DNA of 46,543 nt from UBA4656 sp002405525 (lineage in GTDB: Bacteria > Pseudomonadota > Gammaproteobacteria > Xanthomonadales > Ahniellaceae): NCBI GenBank assembly GCA_036723735.1, contig DAIMGT010000025.1, positions 1-46,543 of the forward strand, in the 5' to 3' direction. Shown one piece after another: positions 30,926 to 39,409 of this stretch. The notes below the pieces were generated by a model. That model saw only the letters and a list, made by a program, of their open reading frames with translations, was not told where the DNA came from and did not search any database. Made by a program: the position numbers and the translations under genes. Position 1 is the stretch's first letter. Every line of letters begins with the position of its first letter.

Positions 30926-31804
30926 TCAGACCACGTAGACGAACAGGAACAGGCCGAGCCAGACCACGTCCACGAAGTGCCAGTACCAGGCCACGGCCTC
31001 GAACCCGAAGTGGTTCTCCGGCGTGAAGTGGCCCTTGGCGCAGCGGAACCAGATCACGACCAGCATGATCGCGCCGAGCGTCACGTGCAGGCCATGGAAA
31101 CCGGTCAGCATGAAAAAGGTCGATCCGTAGATGCCGGAGCCGAGGGTCAGGCCCAGTTCGGTATAGGCGTGGTGGTATTCGTAGCCCTGCACGAACAAGA
31201 ACACCACGCCGAGCGCGATCGTGGCGCCGAGCCAGAACAGCAGCCTGCCGCGCTGGTTGGCGATCAGGGCGTGGTGGGCGATGGTGATCGTGACGCCGGA
31301 GGCCAGCAGCAGCAGGGTGTTGATCAGCGGCAGGCCCCAGGCCGGGATGGTCTCGAAGGCACCGCCGACGTTGGCCGGCCCGTTGGTCGGCCACGCCGCC
31401 TCGTAGCCGGGCCAGAGCAAGGCGTTGGTCGAGGCGCCGTCGCCCGCGCCGCCGAGCCACGGCAGGGTGAACCAGTGCGTGTAGAACAGCGCGCCGAAGA
31501 AGGCGGCGAAGAACATCACCTCGGAGAAGATGAACCAGATCATCCCCATCCGGAACGAGACGTCGACCTGCCGGTTGTAGTAGCCGGAGACCGACTCCCG
31601 CACGACAGTGCCGAACCAGCCGAACAGCATCGCGACCAGCAGCGCCAGCCCCAACAGCGACCCGTACTTGCCGGCGGCGATGCCGTTCAGCCACAGGGCC
31701 GCGCCGCCGACCAGGAAAAACAGGGCGAACGAGCCGAGGATCGGCCAGCGCGAGCCATGCGGGACATAGTAGATCGCGGAATCGTGGACGTGTGCGTGGG
31801 CCAT
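30926..31804 (-). CDS. coxC: Cytochrome c oxidase subunit III
   Basis: Core subunit III of the aa3-type oxidase, 292 residues with seven predicted helices. It helps maintain proton uptake and oxygen delivery to subunit I. The N-terminus is His-rich (MAHAHVHDSAIYYVPHGSRWP). FRMGMIWFIFSEVMFFAAFFGAL, GFHGLHVTLGAIML and AVAWYWHFVDVVWLGLFLFVYV are diagnostic, including the conserved acidic residue of the SEVMFF helix. The ATG at 31804 gives the standard start; the open frame extends upstream into ctaG. The 28-nt gap to ctaG suggests cotranscription. Confidence 0.96.
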   Translation of the reverse strand: MAHAHVHDSAIYYVPHGSRWPILGSFALFFLVGGAALWLNGIAAGKYGSLLGLALLVAMLFGWFGTVVRESVSGYYNRQVDVSFRMGMIWFIFSEVMFFAAFFGALFYTHWFTLPWLGGAGDGASTNALLWPGYEAAWPTNGPANVGGAFETIPAWGLPLINTLLLLASGVTITIAHHALIANQRGRLLFWLGATIALGVVFLFVQGYEYHHAYTELGLTLGSGIYGSTFFMLTGFHGLHVTLGAIMLVVIWFRCAKGHFTPENHFGFEAVAWYWHFVDVVWLGLFLFVYVV

Positions 31805-31832
31805 CGGGGCTGTTCCGGTGCGAACTGCGGTT

Positions 31833-32426
31833 TCAGGACGCCGGCGGCGCTGCGACGGCCGTCGCGGCGACGCGCCGGGTGGCGCTGTCGTTGAGATAGA
31901 ACGCGTAGCCGAGCGTGATGGTGCGCACCTCGGGCGGCAGCTTGGGGTCGACCACGAAGCGCACCGGCATGCCGCGCCGCTCGCCGGGTCCGAGCAACTG
32001 CTCGGTGAAGCAGAAGCACTCGGTCTTGTTGAAGTACATCGACGCTGTGCTCGGCGCCACACTCGGCACCGCGTTGCCGACCAGCGGGACGGCCGACGGA
32101 TTGGCCGCTTCGTACCAGGCCTCGACCAGCTGTCCCGGCCGCACCCGCATGTTGCGCACCTTCGGCTCGAACTCCCAGCCGAGCCTGGAATTGACCGTGG
32201 CGTCGAACTGCACGGTCACCCAGCGCGAGTCGTCGACCCCGCCGGCGACCGCGGCCTCCTGCGCCACCGGGGCGCCGTCGAGCTTGATGCCGAACACCTT
32301 CTCGCACGCGATCTCGTACAGCGGCACCAGTCCGAAGCCGAGGAAGAACGCGACGGCGGCGACCAACGCCAGCCTCCTGACGAGCCGCCGGGCGGACGCT
32401 GCGGCGCGGGCATGCGCGGCGGTCAT
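31833..32426 (-). CDS. ctaG: Cytochrome c oxidase assembly protein CtaG (Cox11 type)
   Basis: Copper chaperone that delivers Cu to the CuB site of subunit I. The 197-residue protein has one N-terminal membrane helix (about 18-38, ending PLYEIAC with C41) and a periplasmic immunoglobulin-like domain. That domain contains the copper motif FNKTECFCFTEQ (C137, C139) and the family segments MPVRFVVDP and TITLGYAFY. Its ATG overlaps the stop of the preceding 46-codon gene (ATGA). Confidence 0.95.
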   Translation of the reverse strand: MTAAHARAAASARRLVRRLALVAAVAFFLGFGLVPLYEIACEKVFGIKLDGAPVAQEAAVAGGVDDSRWVTVQFDATVNSRLGWEFEPKVRNMRVRPGQLVEAWYEAANPSAVPLVGNAVPSVAPSTASMYFNKTECFCFTEQLLGPGERRGMPVRFVVDPKLPPEVRTITLGYAFYLNDSATRRVAATAVAAPPAS

Positions 32427-32563
32427 GCGTTGAGGATCCCACGCAGCAGGAACGCGACATAGATCACTGCCGCCACCAGGCCGATCGCAACCGCAGTGCG
32501 CCGCGCGCCGGCGCGCTGGCGCGCGGTCCGCTGATCGACGGCAGTGGCGTGGTCGGCGTCCAT
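32423..32563 (-). CDS. Cytochrome oxidase small assembly protein, 46 aa
   Basis: Short gene between coxA and ctaG on the same strand. The product begins MDADHATAVDQRTARQRAG and has one hydrophobic helix (about residues 24-41, including AIGLVAAVIYVAFLL). It ends RGILNA. Size, charge pattern and position match the small single-helix proteins that accompany Cox11 in proteobacterial oxidase operons. The ATG is 41 nt after the coxA stop, and the TGA overlaps the ctaG start. The function is presumed to be oxidase assembly. Confidence 0.75.
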   Translation of the reverse strand: MDADHATAVDQRTARQRAGARRTAVAIGLVAAVIYVAFLLRGILNA

Positions 32564-32606
32564 CGGGGTGGCCGCTCCGGGCGCGCGCCCGGAGCGGCGG
32601 ATTCCG

Positions 32607-34226
32607 TCAATGCGTCACGTCGCCATGGGCGAGCATGCGGTCGTCGATCTTCGGTGGCGTGGCGAAGGTGTGGTGCGGTGCCGGCGAGGGTACGGTCCAT
32701 TCCAGCCCCTTGGCACCTTCCCACGATACCTGCGGCGCCTTCTCGCCCTTCTTCAGCGAGTGCCAGAGGATCGCGAACATCATGAACGGCGTGATCAGCA
32801 TGCCGAAGGCGCCGATCGAACTCATCATGTTGAAGTCGGCGAAGGCCACGTTGTAGTCGGGAATGCGCCGCGGCATGCCGGCCAGACCAAGGAAGTGCTG
32901 CGGGAAGAACAGCAGGTTGACGAACACCATCGTCCACCAGAAGTGGAACTTCCCCCAGAACTCGCTGTACATGCGCCCGGTCCACTTCGGCCACCAGTAG
33001 TAGACCGCGGCAATGATCGAGAACAGGGACCCCGTGACCAGCACGTAGTGGAAGTGCGCGACCACGAAATACGTGTCGTGATACTGGTAGTCGGCCGGCA
33101 CGATGGCGAGCATCAGACCGGAGAATCCGCCGATCGTGAACAGGATCACGAACGCGATCGCCCACAGCATGGGCGTCTCGAAGGTCATCGACCCGCGCCA
33201 CATGGTGGCGACCCAGTTGAACACCTTCACCCCGGTCGGCACCGCGATCAGCATGGTGGCGTACATGAAGTAAAGCTGGCCGCCGAGCGGCATGCCCACG
33301 GTGAACATGTGGTGGGCCCAGACGATGAAGGAAAGGAAGGCGATCGATGCGGTCGCGTACACCATGGCCTGGTAGCCGAACAGCGGCTTGCGGCTGAAGG
33401 TCGGCAGGATCTCCGACACAATGCCGAACGCCGGCAGGATCATGATGTAGACCTCCGGGTGACCGAAGAACCAGAAGATGTGCTGGAACATCACCGGGTC
33501 GCCGCCGCCGGCCGCACTGAAGAAGCTGGTGCCGAAGAACTTGTCGGTCAGCAGCATGGTCACCGCCCCGGCCAGGACCGGCATCACCGCGATCAGCAGG
33601 AAGGCGGTGATCAACCACGTCCACGCGAACAGCGGCATCTTGAGCAGGTCCATGCCCGGCGCGCGCATGTTGAGGATGGTGGCGATGATGTTGATCGCGC
33701 CCATGATGGACGAGATGCCCATCAGGTGGATGGCGAAGATCACGAACGCGAGATTGTAGCCACCCTGCAGAGACAGCGGCGGGTACAAGGTCCAGCCGCC
33801 GGCCGGACCGCCGCCGGGAAGGAACAGTGTCACCAGCAGCAGGAAGAAGGCGAACGGCAGGATCCAGAACGACCAGTTGTTCATCCTCGGCAGCGCCATG
33901 TCGGGCGCGCCGATCTGCAGCGGGATCATCCAGTTCGCAAGCCCGACGAAGGCCGGCATCACGCCGCCGAAGATCATGACAAGCGCGTGCAGCGTGGTCA
34001 TCTGGTTGAAGAACTCCGGGGCCACCCACTGCAGCCCGGGCTGGAACAGCTCGAGCCGGATCACGCCGGACATCGCGCCGCCGACGATGAACATGATGAA
34101 CGAGAACACCAGGTACAGGGTCCCGATGTCCTTGTGGTTGGTGGTGAAGACCCAGCGGTCGAGGAAGCCCTGCGGCTTGTCGTCGTGGTGGGCGTCGTGG
34201 TGGGTGTTGGGGGTCGCGTGGGCCAT
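32607..34226 (-). CDS. coxA: Cytochrome c oxidase subunit I (aa3 type)
   Basis: Catalytic subunit carrying heme a, heme a3 and CuB; it reduces oxygen and pumps protons. The 539 residues form twelve helices. Ligands and channel residues are in place: TLHALVMIFGG (heme a), FWFFGHPEVYI (CuB His, D-channel Glu and cross-linked Tyr, the A1 pattern), VWAHHMFTVG (CuB) and VVAHFHYVLVTGS (both hemes). A K-channel Lys is in TGVKVFNW. The N-terminus is His/Asp-rich (THHDAHHDD). The ATG at 34226 is preferred; an open frame upstream runs into coxB. It starts 28 nt after the coxB stop. Confidence 0.98.
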   Translation of the reverse strand: MAHATPNTHHDAHHDDKPQGFLDRWVFTTNHKDIGTLYLVFSFIMFIVGGAMSGVIRLELFQPGLQWVAPEFFNQMTTLHALVMIFGGVMPAFVGLANWMIPLQIGAPDMALPRMNNWSFWILPFAFFLLLVTLFLPGGGPAGGWTLYPPLSLQGGYNLAFVIFAIHLMGISSIMGAINIIATILNMRAPGMDLLKMPLFAWTWLITAFLLIAVMPVLAGAVTMLLTDKFFGTSFFSAAGGGDPVMFQHIFWFFGHPEVYIMILPAFGIVSEILPTFSRKPLFGYQAMVYATASIAFLSFIVWAHHMFTVGMPLGGQLYFMYATMLIAVPTGVKVFNWVATMWRGSMTFETPMLWAIAFVILFTIGGFSGLMLAIVPADYQYHDTYFVVAHFHYVLVTGSLFSIIAAVYYWWPKWTGRMYSEFWGKFHFWWTMVFVNLLFFPQHFLGLAGMPRRIPDYNVAFADFNMMSSIGAFGMLITPFMMFAILWHSLKKGEKAPQVSWEGAKGLEWTVPSPAPHHTFATPPKIDDRMLAHGDVTH

Positions 34227-34254
34227 GTCGGTCACCTGTGCGCTCTGATCTCGA

Positions 34255-35142
34255 TCAACGGCCGGACGCAGGCGCCGGCGCCGTGGGGGCCTGGGCGATG
34301 GCAGCCGTGTCCGGCAGCACGCCACCCATCTTCACCAGTTCCCGCTCGAACTCGCCGCGCGGCACCGCGCGCACCACGATCGGCATGAAGCCGTGATCCT
34401 TGCCGCACAATTCGGCGCATTGGCCACGGTAGACGCCCGGTTCGCGGATGTTCGTCCACGCTTCGTTGATGAAGCCGGGGATCGCGTCCTGCTTCCAGCC
34501 CAGCGCCGGCACCCACCAGGCGTGGATGACGTCGTCGGCGGTGATCACGAAGCGGATCTTGGTGTCGGTCGGCAGGACCAGTTCGCGGTCGACGTCGAGC
34601 AGATAGGTGTTGACGCCATCGACCTGGACGTCTCGCGGGTCCTTCAGGCCCTGGCGCGCACGATTGCTGTCGAGATCGAGGCTGGAGACGAAATTCACCG
34701 GCTGCTCGATGCCCTTGTAGTCGAGGATCTCGTAGCGCCACTTCCACTGGTAGCCGGTGACCTTCACCGTCATCTCCGCATCGCGCACGTCGGCGGCGGC
34801 GATCAGGTATCGCGTCGCCGGCCAGGCCATGACCACCAGGATCAGGACCGGGATCACGGTCCAGACGACCTCGACCTTGGTGCTGTGGACGAGTGCGGTA
34901 TCGGGCACCGCGCCCTTGGACTTGCGGAAGCGGAACATCGCCACGCCCATCGCGCCGAACACCAGCACGCCGATCACCACGCAGATCCACAGCATGATCA
35001 TGTGCATGTCGTAGGCCGCCTGCGCGGTCTCGGTCACGCCCGGGGTCATGTTGAGCTGCCACGGCTGCGGGTTCGCCGCCAGCGCGGCCGGCGCAGCGGC
35101 GCTGGCCGCAATCGCCGCTAGGGACTTCGCCATTCGTTGCAT
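34255..35142 (-). CDS. coxB: Cytochrome c oxidase subunit II
   Basis: CuA-containing subunit that accepts electrons from cytochrome c. The 295 residues have a signal peptide (1-23), two membrane helices (about 48-68 and 90-110) and a periplasmic cupredoxin domain. QWKWRYE is the electron-entry aromatic patch. The CuA ligands are in DVIHAWW and GQCAELCGKDHGFMPI. The C-terminus ends shortly after the cupredoxin fold, so there is no fused cytochrome c domain. It starts 6 nt after DUF2244. Confidence 0.97.
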   Translation of the reverse strand: MQRMAKSLAAIAASAAAPAALAANPQPWQLNMTPGVTETAQAAYDMHMIMLWICVVIGVLVFGAMGVAMFRFRKSKGAVPDTALVHSTKVEVVWTVIPVLILVVMAWPATRYLIAAADVRDAEMTVKVTGYQWKWRYEILDYKGIEQPVNFVSSLDLDSNRARQGLKDPRDVQVDGVNTYLLDVDRELVLPTDTKIRFVITADDVIHAWWVPALGWKQDAIPGFINEAWTNIREPGVYRGQCAELCGKDHGFMPIVVRAVPRGEFERELVKMGGVLPDTAAIAQAPTAPAPASGR

Positions 35143-35148
35143 AAGGTT

Positions 35149-35670
35149 CTACCCCGGTGCCTTGCGTTCCGATCCTGCGTTCCGATCCGCCCGCAGCGCC
35201 TCCAGCGCGCCGGCGAGCAACCCTTCGAGCCGCCCGCGCTCGTCGTCGCCGAGGAACGCCCCGACTTCGACCGCGCGGCCATGCGAGGCCAGCATCAGCG
35301 GGCGCCGACCGGACCGCCCCCCGGCCGGGGCGCGCAAAACGCGCACCCAGTACGGATGGAACCGGACCTCGTCGCCGGACGGCTGGCGCGCCAGCGTGAG
35401 CGCGTCGCGGTTGAGCGCGATCCGCTCCTGACACTGGTCCTGGCGGCGCCACACCAGGCGCAGCGCCACCCAGACCAAGGCCAGTTCCAGCGCCGCGAAA
35501 GCCGGCGCGAAGACGTTGCCCTGCAGCGCGCTGAACCCGGCGACCGTGACCGAGACTGCCACCAGCACCATGAAGAACACCGCGAGCCCCGATGCCGTGA
35601 TGGGCCGTTCGGGCCGCAGGCGGAATTCGAAGATCGCGTCAGGGGTCGGACTGGCGGACTGCTCGATCAT
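35149..35670 (-). CDS. DUF2244 domain-containing membrane protein, first gene of the oxidase operon
   Basis: Uncharacterised 173-residue protein with two adjacent helices (about 27-47 and 52-70) followed by a soluble domain. The motifs IFEFRLRPERPITASGL, RDALTLARQPSGDEVRFHPYWVRV and the segment RAVEVGAFLGDDER fit the DUF2244 family. Members are often encoded beside coxB, as here, so an oxidase-related role is suspected. The ATG at 35670 matches the family start; residues further upstream in the open frame overlap the promoter region. Confidence 0.82.
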   Translation of the reverse strand: MIEQSASPTPDAIFEFRLRPERPITASGLAVFFMVLVAVSVTVAGFSALQGNVFAPAFAALELALVWVALRLVWRRQDQCQERIALNRDALTLARQPSGDEVRFHPYWVRVLRAPAGGRSGRRPLMLASHGRAVEVGAFLGDDERGRLEGLLAGALEALRADRNAGSERKAPG

Positions 35671-35700
35671 GGCCTTTGCGCAGACCGCTCGCAGCGCGTA

Positions 35701-35730
35701 AGTGTAGTTGCCGGACCGCGAGGGGGGCAA
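35701..35730 (-). promoter_or_regulatory. Candidate promoter of the cytochrome oxidase operon
   Basis: On the minus strand TTGCCC (35730-35725), an 18-bp spacer and TACACT (35706-35701) would start transcription near 35694. The leader is 24 nt, with AAGG before the DUF2244 start. Confidence 0.4.
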
Positions 35731-35836
35731 GCAAAGGCTCGGCGCGACGACCGCGCGAAGACCCTTCACCGATGTGAGGGCGGCGCCGGCAGCGAAACTT
35801 TACCTGGGCGAAGTCCTGCCGCAACCCGGATGTGAG

Positions 35837-35842
35837 TATGCT
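35837..35842 (+). promoter_or_regulatory. Candidate -10 element for the sigma factor/kinase operon
   Basis: TATGCT lies in the 249-bp divergent gap and would give a leader of about 70 nt. No recognisable ECF-type promoter was identified, so autoregulation cannot be claimed. Confidence 0.3.
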
Positions 35843-35919
35843 CGAGCGATAGAGGGGGAGCCGGCGCAGACGGTCGACCGCGCCGCGTTGTCCCAACGGA
35901 CGTCGGGGGCGCGTTCTCT

Positions 35920-36495
35920 ATGTCGCAGATCACGGAACTTCTCGCGCTGTGGAGGCGCGGCGACCGCGTCGCCGGCGACGCCCTGGCAGGCGCGATCTAT
36001 CCGGTCCTGCTCGACCTCGCCCGCAGCCAGTTGCAGCGCCATGGCGCACGGCTGACCCTGCGCCCGACCGAACTGGCGCACGAGGCCTATGCGCGGCTGG
36101 CCCCGCAGTCCGGCGTCGACTGGCGCAACCGCGCGCACTTCTACGCCATCGCGGCGACCGTGATGCGGCGGGTGGTGGTTGACTACCTGCGCCAGCGCTC
36201 GGCCGAAAAGCGCGGCGGCGACCTGCTGTTCGTGCCGCTGGACGAGATCGCCAATGAGACGCCGCCGGGAACGGTCGATCCGGTCGACTGGCTGGCGGTC
36301 GACCAGGCTCTGGAGGAACTGGCCGCGCTCGACCCGGACAGCGCGCGGGTGGTCGAACTGCGCCTGTTCTCCGGGCTTTCGCTCGACGAGATCGCCACCG
36401 CCTTCGACACCTCCGCCGCTACCGTCGGCCGCCAGTGGCGGTTCGCGCGGGTCTGGCTCGCCCGACGCCTCGGCATGGCGCCCGCCGCCCCATGA
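35920..36495 (+). CDS. ECF-type RNA polymerase sigma factor (TIGR02999-like)
   Basis: Extracytoplasmic-function sigma factor of 191 residues. Region 2 (about 25-95) reads LLDLARSQLQRHG, PTELAHEAYARL and FYAIAATVMRRVVVDYLRQRSAEKRGG, the pattern of the TIGR02999 subgroup. Region 4 (about 125-185) has the helix-turn-helix LRLFSGLSLDEIATAFDTS followed by VGRQWRFARVWLARRL. No anti-sigma gene is adjacent. The stop overlaps the start of a Ser/Thr kinase gene (ATGA), so the kinase is the probable regulatory partner, as in other sigma/kinase pairs. Confidence 0.9.
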   Translation: MSQITELLALWRRGDRVAGDALAGAIYPVLLDLARSQLQRHGARLTLRPTELAHEAYARLAPQSGVDWRNRAHFYAIAATVMRRVVVDYLRQRSAEKRGGDLLFVPLDEIANETPPGTVDPVDWLAVDQALEELAALDPDSARVVELRLFSGLSLDEIATAFDTSAATVGRQWRFARVWLARRLGMAPAAP

Positions 36496-39101
36496 CGGCG
36501 GAGCGATTCCGGCGCCAACGCGACTGGTTCGACCGTGCGCTGGACGTGGATCCGGGGCAGCGGGCCGCGCTCATCGAGGACTGCCGCGCGCAGGACCCGG
36601 ACATCGCCGACGACGTCGCCCTGCTGCTCGAAACCCATGCCAGGATCGACCGAGCGCGCACCGCGCCGGCGCTGGGCCTGGCCGCGCACGCGCTGGATGC
36701 AGCAGGCGGACCGGCCATGGGCAGCCGTGCCGGCCCCTACCGGCTGGAGGAGATGATCGGCAGCGGCGGCATGGGCCGCGTATTCCGCGCCCGGCGCGCG
36801 GACGGGCTGATCGAACAGGAGGTGGCGATCAAGCTGCTGCGCCGCGAGTCGCTCAATCCGGCCCTGCTGCGCCGGTTCTCGGTCGAGCGCCAGGTACTCG
36901 CCTCGCTCGACCATCCGGGCATCGCCCGCCTGCTCGACGCCGCAATGCTGGAAGACGGCACGCCCTACGTGGTGATGGAACTGGTTCGCGGCGCACCGCT
37001 GCTGGCCTGGTGCGACGCGCGGCGCCTGTCGATCGACGAACGACTGCGCCTGTTCCTGCGCGTGCTCGACGCGGTGGCCCACGCGCATCGCAGCCTGGTC
37101 GTGCATCGCGACCTGAAGTCATCCAACATCCTGGTCGACGCACAGAGCCAGCCGAAACTGCTCGACTTCGGCATCGCCAAGCCCATCAGTGCGGGCCCGT
37201 GGGACGCCACCGCGACCGCCGAACGCTTCTTCACCCCGTCCAGCGCAGCGCCGGAGCAGATCCGCGCCGACCCGGTTACCGTCGGCGTCGACATCTATGC
37301 GCTCGGTGTGCTGCTCTACGAAGTGCTGTGCGGCCACCCGCCGTTCGAGGTCGACAGCCTCTCGCCCGGCGAGATCGAGCACCTCATCCTGAACGTTCCG
37401 CCGCCGGCGATGAGCAGCCGCGTCGGCGACGCCGACCTTGCGATCGAGTGGGCGCGGGCTCTGAACGGTCCCAAGGCGCTGCGCCGTCGCCTGCGCGGAG
37501 ACCTCGACGCGGTGGTCGAGCGATGCCTGCGCAAGGACCCGTGGGAACGCTACACATCGGTCGAGCAGTTCGCCGCCGATATCGGGAACTACCTCGCCGG
37601 CAATCCGGTCGCAGCGCGCGCCGGCCGACGCTGGTACGGAGTCCGGAAGTACCTGCGCCGCAACCTGCACGTGATCGCCGGTGCGACCGCCGCGGTGCTG
37701 ATCATCGGCGGGGCACTGGGGGTGATCGTGCGCCAGTCGGTCGAGGTCGTCGTCGAGCGGGATCGCGCCACGCTGGAACGCGATCGCGCCCTGCAGGCGA
37801 CCAACCTGCTCAAGCACGCCTTCGAGGCCGCCGACCCCGGCAACACCGGCGGCGCCCAGGTGACCGCGCGCGCGATCCTCACCGCGGCGCGGCCCGAACT
37901 GGAGCGCGCGCGAGGGCCGCAACCCGAGCTGTACGTCGATTTGGCCCATACGATCGCGGAAGTGGAGCTCGGCCTCGGTCAGTGGCGCGAGGCACAGGAT
38001 CTGGCGCAGGGCGCAGCGCGCGTCGCCGCGGAGGCCGGCCTCGAACCGCAGCGCCAGGCCGACCTGCTGGTGCTCGCCGCGCGCGCCGCTCTGCGCGCGT
38101 CGGATCACGGCGCGGCGAAGGCCGCGCTGGACGCCGCGCGCGAGCTCGCGCCACCGACCCTCGACCTGCGCGCAACCGAGGGTGTGCTGCTCGCCCATCA
38201 GGGCCGCTACGAACAGTCGGCCGAGCTGCTGCGAAGCGTCGCGCAGGCGCTCGCAACCGAGCCGCCCGGCAACGACCTCGCGCTGCGCGGGCGGCACGCG
38301 CTGGCGGACACGCTGCGACTTGCCGGGCGCGACGCCGAAAGCCTCGACGTACTCGACGCCACGCAGGCCTGGCAACTGGCGGTCCTGCCGGACTGGCACC
38401 CCGACGTGGCCCATACACGCACCCGCCGCGCAGACCTCCTGCACCGGCTCCGACGGGCTCCCGAAGCCGTGTGGGAGGCGCGCCTCGCACTGCTGGCGCA
38501 CGAGCGCGCCTATGGCGCGCGCTCCACCGCGGCGGCCGCGGCGCATGCCGCCCTCGGCGATGCGCTCGGCGAGTCCGGGGACGTGGCCGCCGCAGTGCGC
38601 CACCACGAGACCGCCGCAGCCCTGTGGCGGGATCTGCTCGGCGGCGGCAACCCGCAGACCCTGCAGGCACAGTTCAAGCTCGCGCAAGCCTACGGACGCG
38701 CGCCTGGGCTCACCACCCCGGCCCGACTCGAGGCCCTGTATCGGGAGACGCTCGAACTCGGGCTTGCCGCCTTCGGCGCTTCGCACCCACATGCCGCGGC
38801 GTTCCGCCTCGGCTATGCGGACCATCTGCTGGCCAACGCGCGGGACGCCGAATCCCTCGTGCTGCTCACGGCTGCGCAGGTCGATGAAGCACTCGCCGCC
38901 GCGGACGCGCCGCTGCAGGAGGCCTACGTCCGATCCGTCTCGCGCGCCATGGGTCGGCTGGGCTGCCGGACTGCCGGGTCCGCCGGCGGCGGTCTCGACC
39001 CGGCCGACGTGTCGGAGTTGCTCGCGCTGGCCCGCAGCGCACGCTGCGTCGTGGAAACCCGAACGCGCGAACGCTCGTCCGCGACCACGCCGGCAGGCTG
39101 A
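36492..39101 (+). CDS. Membrane-anchored Ser/Thr protein kinase with helical-repeat C-terminal domain
   Basis: Hanks-type kinase of 869 residues. A short N-terminal helical region (1-75, RQRDWFDRALDVDPGQRAAL) resembles that of sigma-linked kinases. The kinase domain (about 80-370) has the Gly loop IGSGGMGRVFRA, K114 in VAIKLL, HRDLKSSN with D207, DFG with D225 and AAPEQI. One membrane helix (about 391-412) follows, then roughly 450 residues of Ala-rich TPR-like helices, which would face the periplasm. The ATG at 36492 overlaps the sigma stop and was chosen over an open extension. It likely modulates the sigma factor; targets unknown. Confidence 0.9.
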   Translation: MTAERFRRQRDWFDRALDVDPGQRAALIEDCRAQDPDIADDVALLLETHARIDRARTAPALGLAAHALDAAGGPAMGSRAGPYRLEEMIGSGGMGRVFRARRADGLIEQEVAIKLLRRESLNPALLRRFSVERQVLASLDHPGIARLLDAAMLEDGTPYVVMELVRGAPLLAWCDARRLSIDERLRLFLRVLDAVAHAHRSLVVHRDLKSSNILVDAQSQPKLLDFGIAKPISAGPWDATATAERFFTPSSAAPEQIRADPVTVGVDIYALGVLLYEVLCGHPPFEVDSLSPGEIEHLILNVPPPAMSSRVGDADLAIEWARALNGPKALRRRLRGDLDAVVERCLRKDPWERYTSVEQFAADIGNYLAGNPVAARAGRRWYGVRKYLRRNLHVIAGATAAVLIIGGALGVIVRQSVEVVVERDRATLERDRALQATNLLKHAFEAADPGNTGGAQVTARAILTAARPELERARGPQPELYVDLAHTIAEVELGLGQWREAQDLAQGAARVAAEAGLEPQRQADLLVLAARAALRASDHGAAKAALDAARELAPPTLDLRATEGVLLAHQGRYEQSAELLRSVAQALATEPPGNDLALRGRHALADTLRLAGRDAESLDVLDATQAWQLAVLPDWHPDVAHTRTRRADLLHRLRRAPEAVWEARLALLAHERAYGARSTAAAAAHAALGDALGESGDVAAAVRHHETAAALWRDLLGGGNPQTLQAQFKLAQAYGRAPGLTTPARLEALYRETLELGLAAFGASHPHAAAFRLGYADHLLANARDAESLVLLTAAQVDEALAAADAPLQEAYVRSVSRAMGRLGCRTAGSAGGGLDPADVSELLALARSARCVVETRTRERSSATTPAG

Positions 39102-39409
39102 GACGGACCACGCCCGCCCATCGCGAACCCGGCGACGACTGGGACCGCCGGCAGCGCCGGCCACGAGGCGCCCTGCTTCGCGGATCCCGCCGCGACCCGC
39201 GGGCCGTCGAGACGCGGATCGGCCCGGCTGCTGCTCGGCGACTGCGGCGCGCGCGCAGGACACCCGCGTGGGCGACACGCGCTCGACGCGCGGCCGCGCG
39301 ACCGTGGCGCCGGCACGCGAAACCGTTGCACGACCCGCAGCGGGCCGCCGCGCGGTGCCCTGCTAGAATCCGGGGCCCGTCCGGCGCGCCCGCGCCCGGA
39401 GAGCACCGC
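39102..39409. other. 308-bp intergenic region between kinase and putA
   Basis: No gene is visible. A small hairpin CCGGC-AGC-GCCGG at 39148-39160 might end the kinase transcript. TAGAAT at 39364-39369 is a good -10 box for putA (leader about 34 nt), but no -35 box is found at a proper distance. GGAGAG at 39398-39403 is the putA ribosome binding site, 6 nt before its GTG. Confidence 0.5.

Noticed and set aside
28193..31894. 1233-codon open frame on the plus strand through the oxidase assembly genes
   Set aside because: It is antisense to ctaA, the Sco-like gene, SURF1 and coxC, all with clear family motifs. The product is Gln/His/Arg-rich and low in hydrophobic residues, a usual shadow of GC-rich coding DNA.
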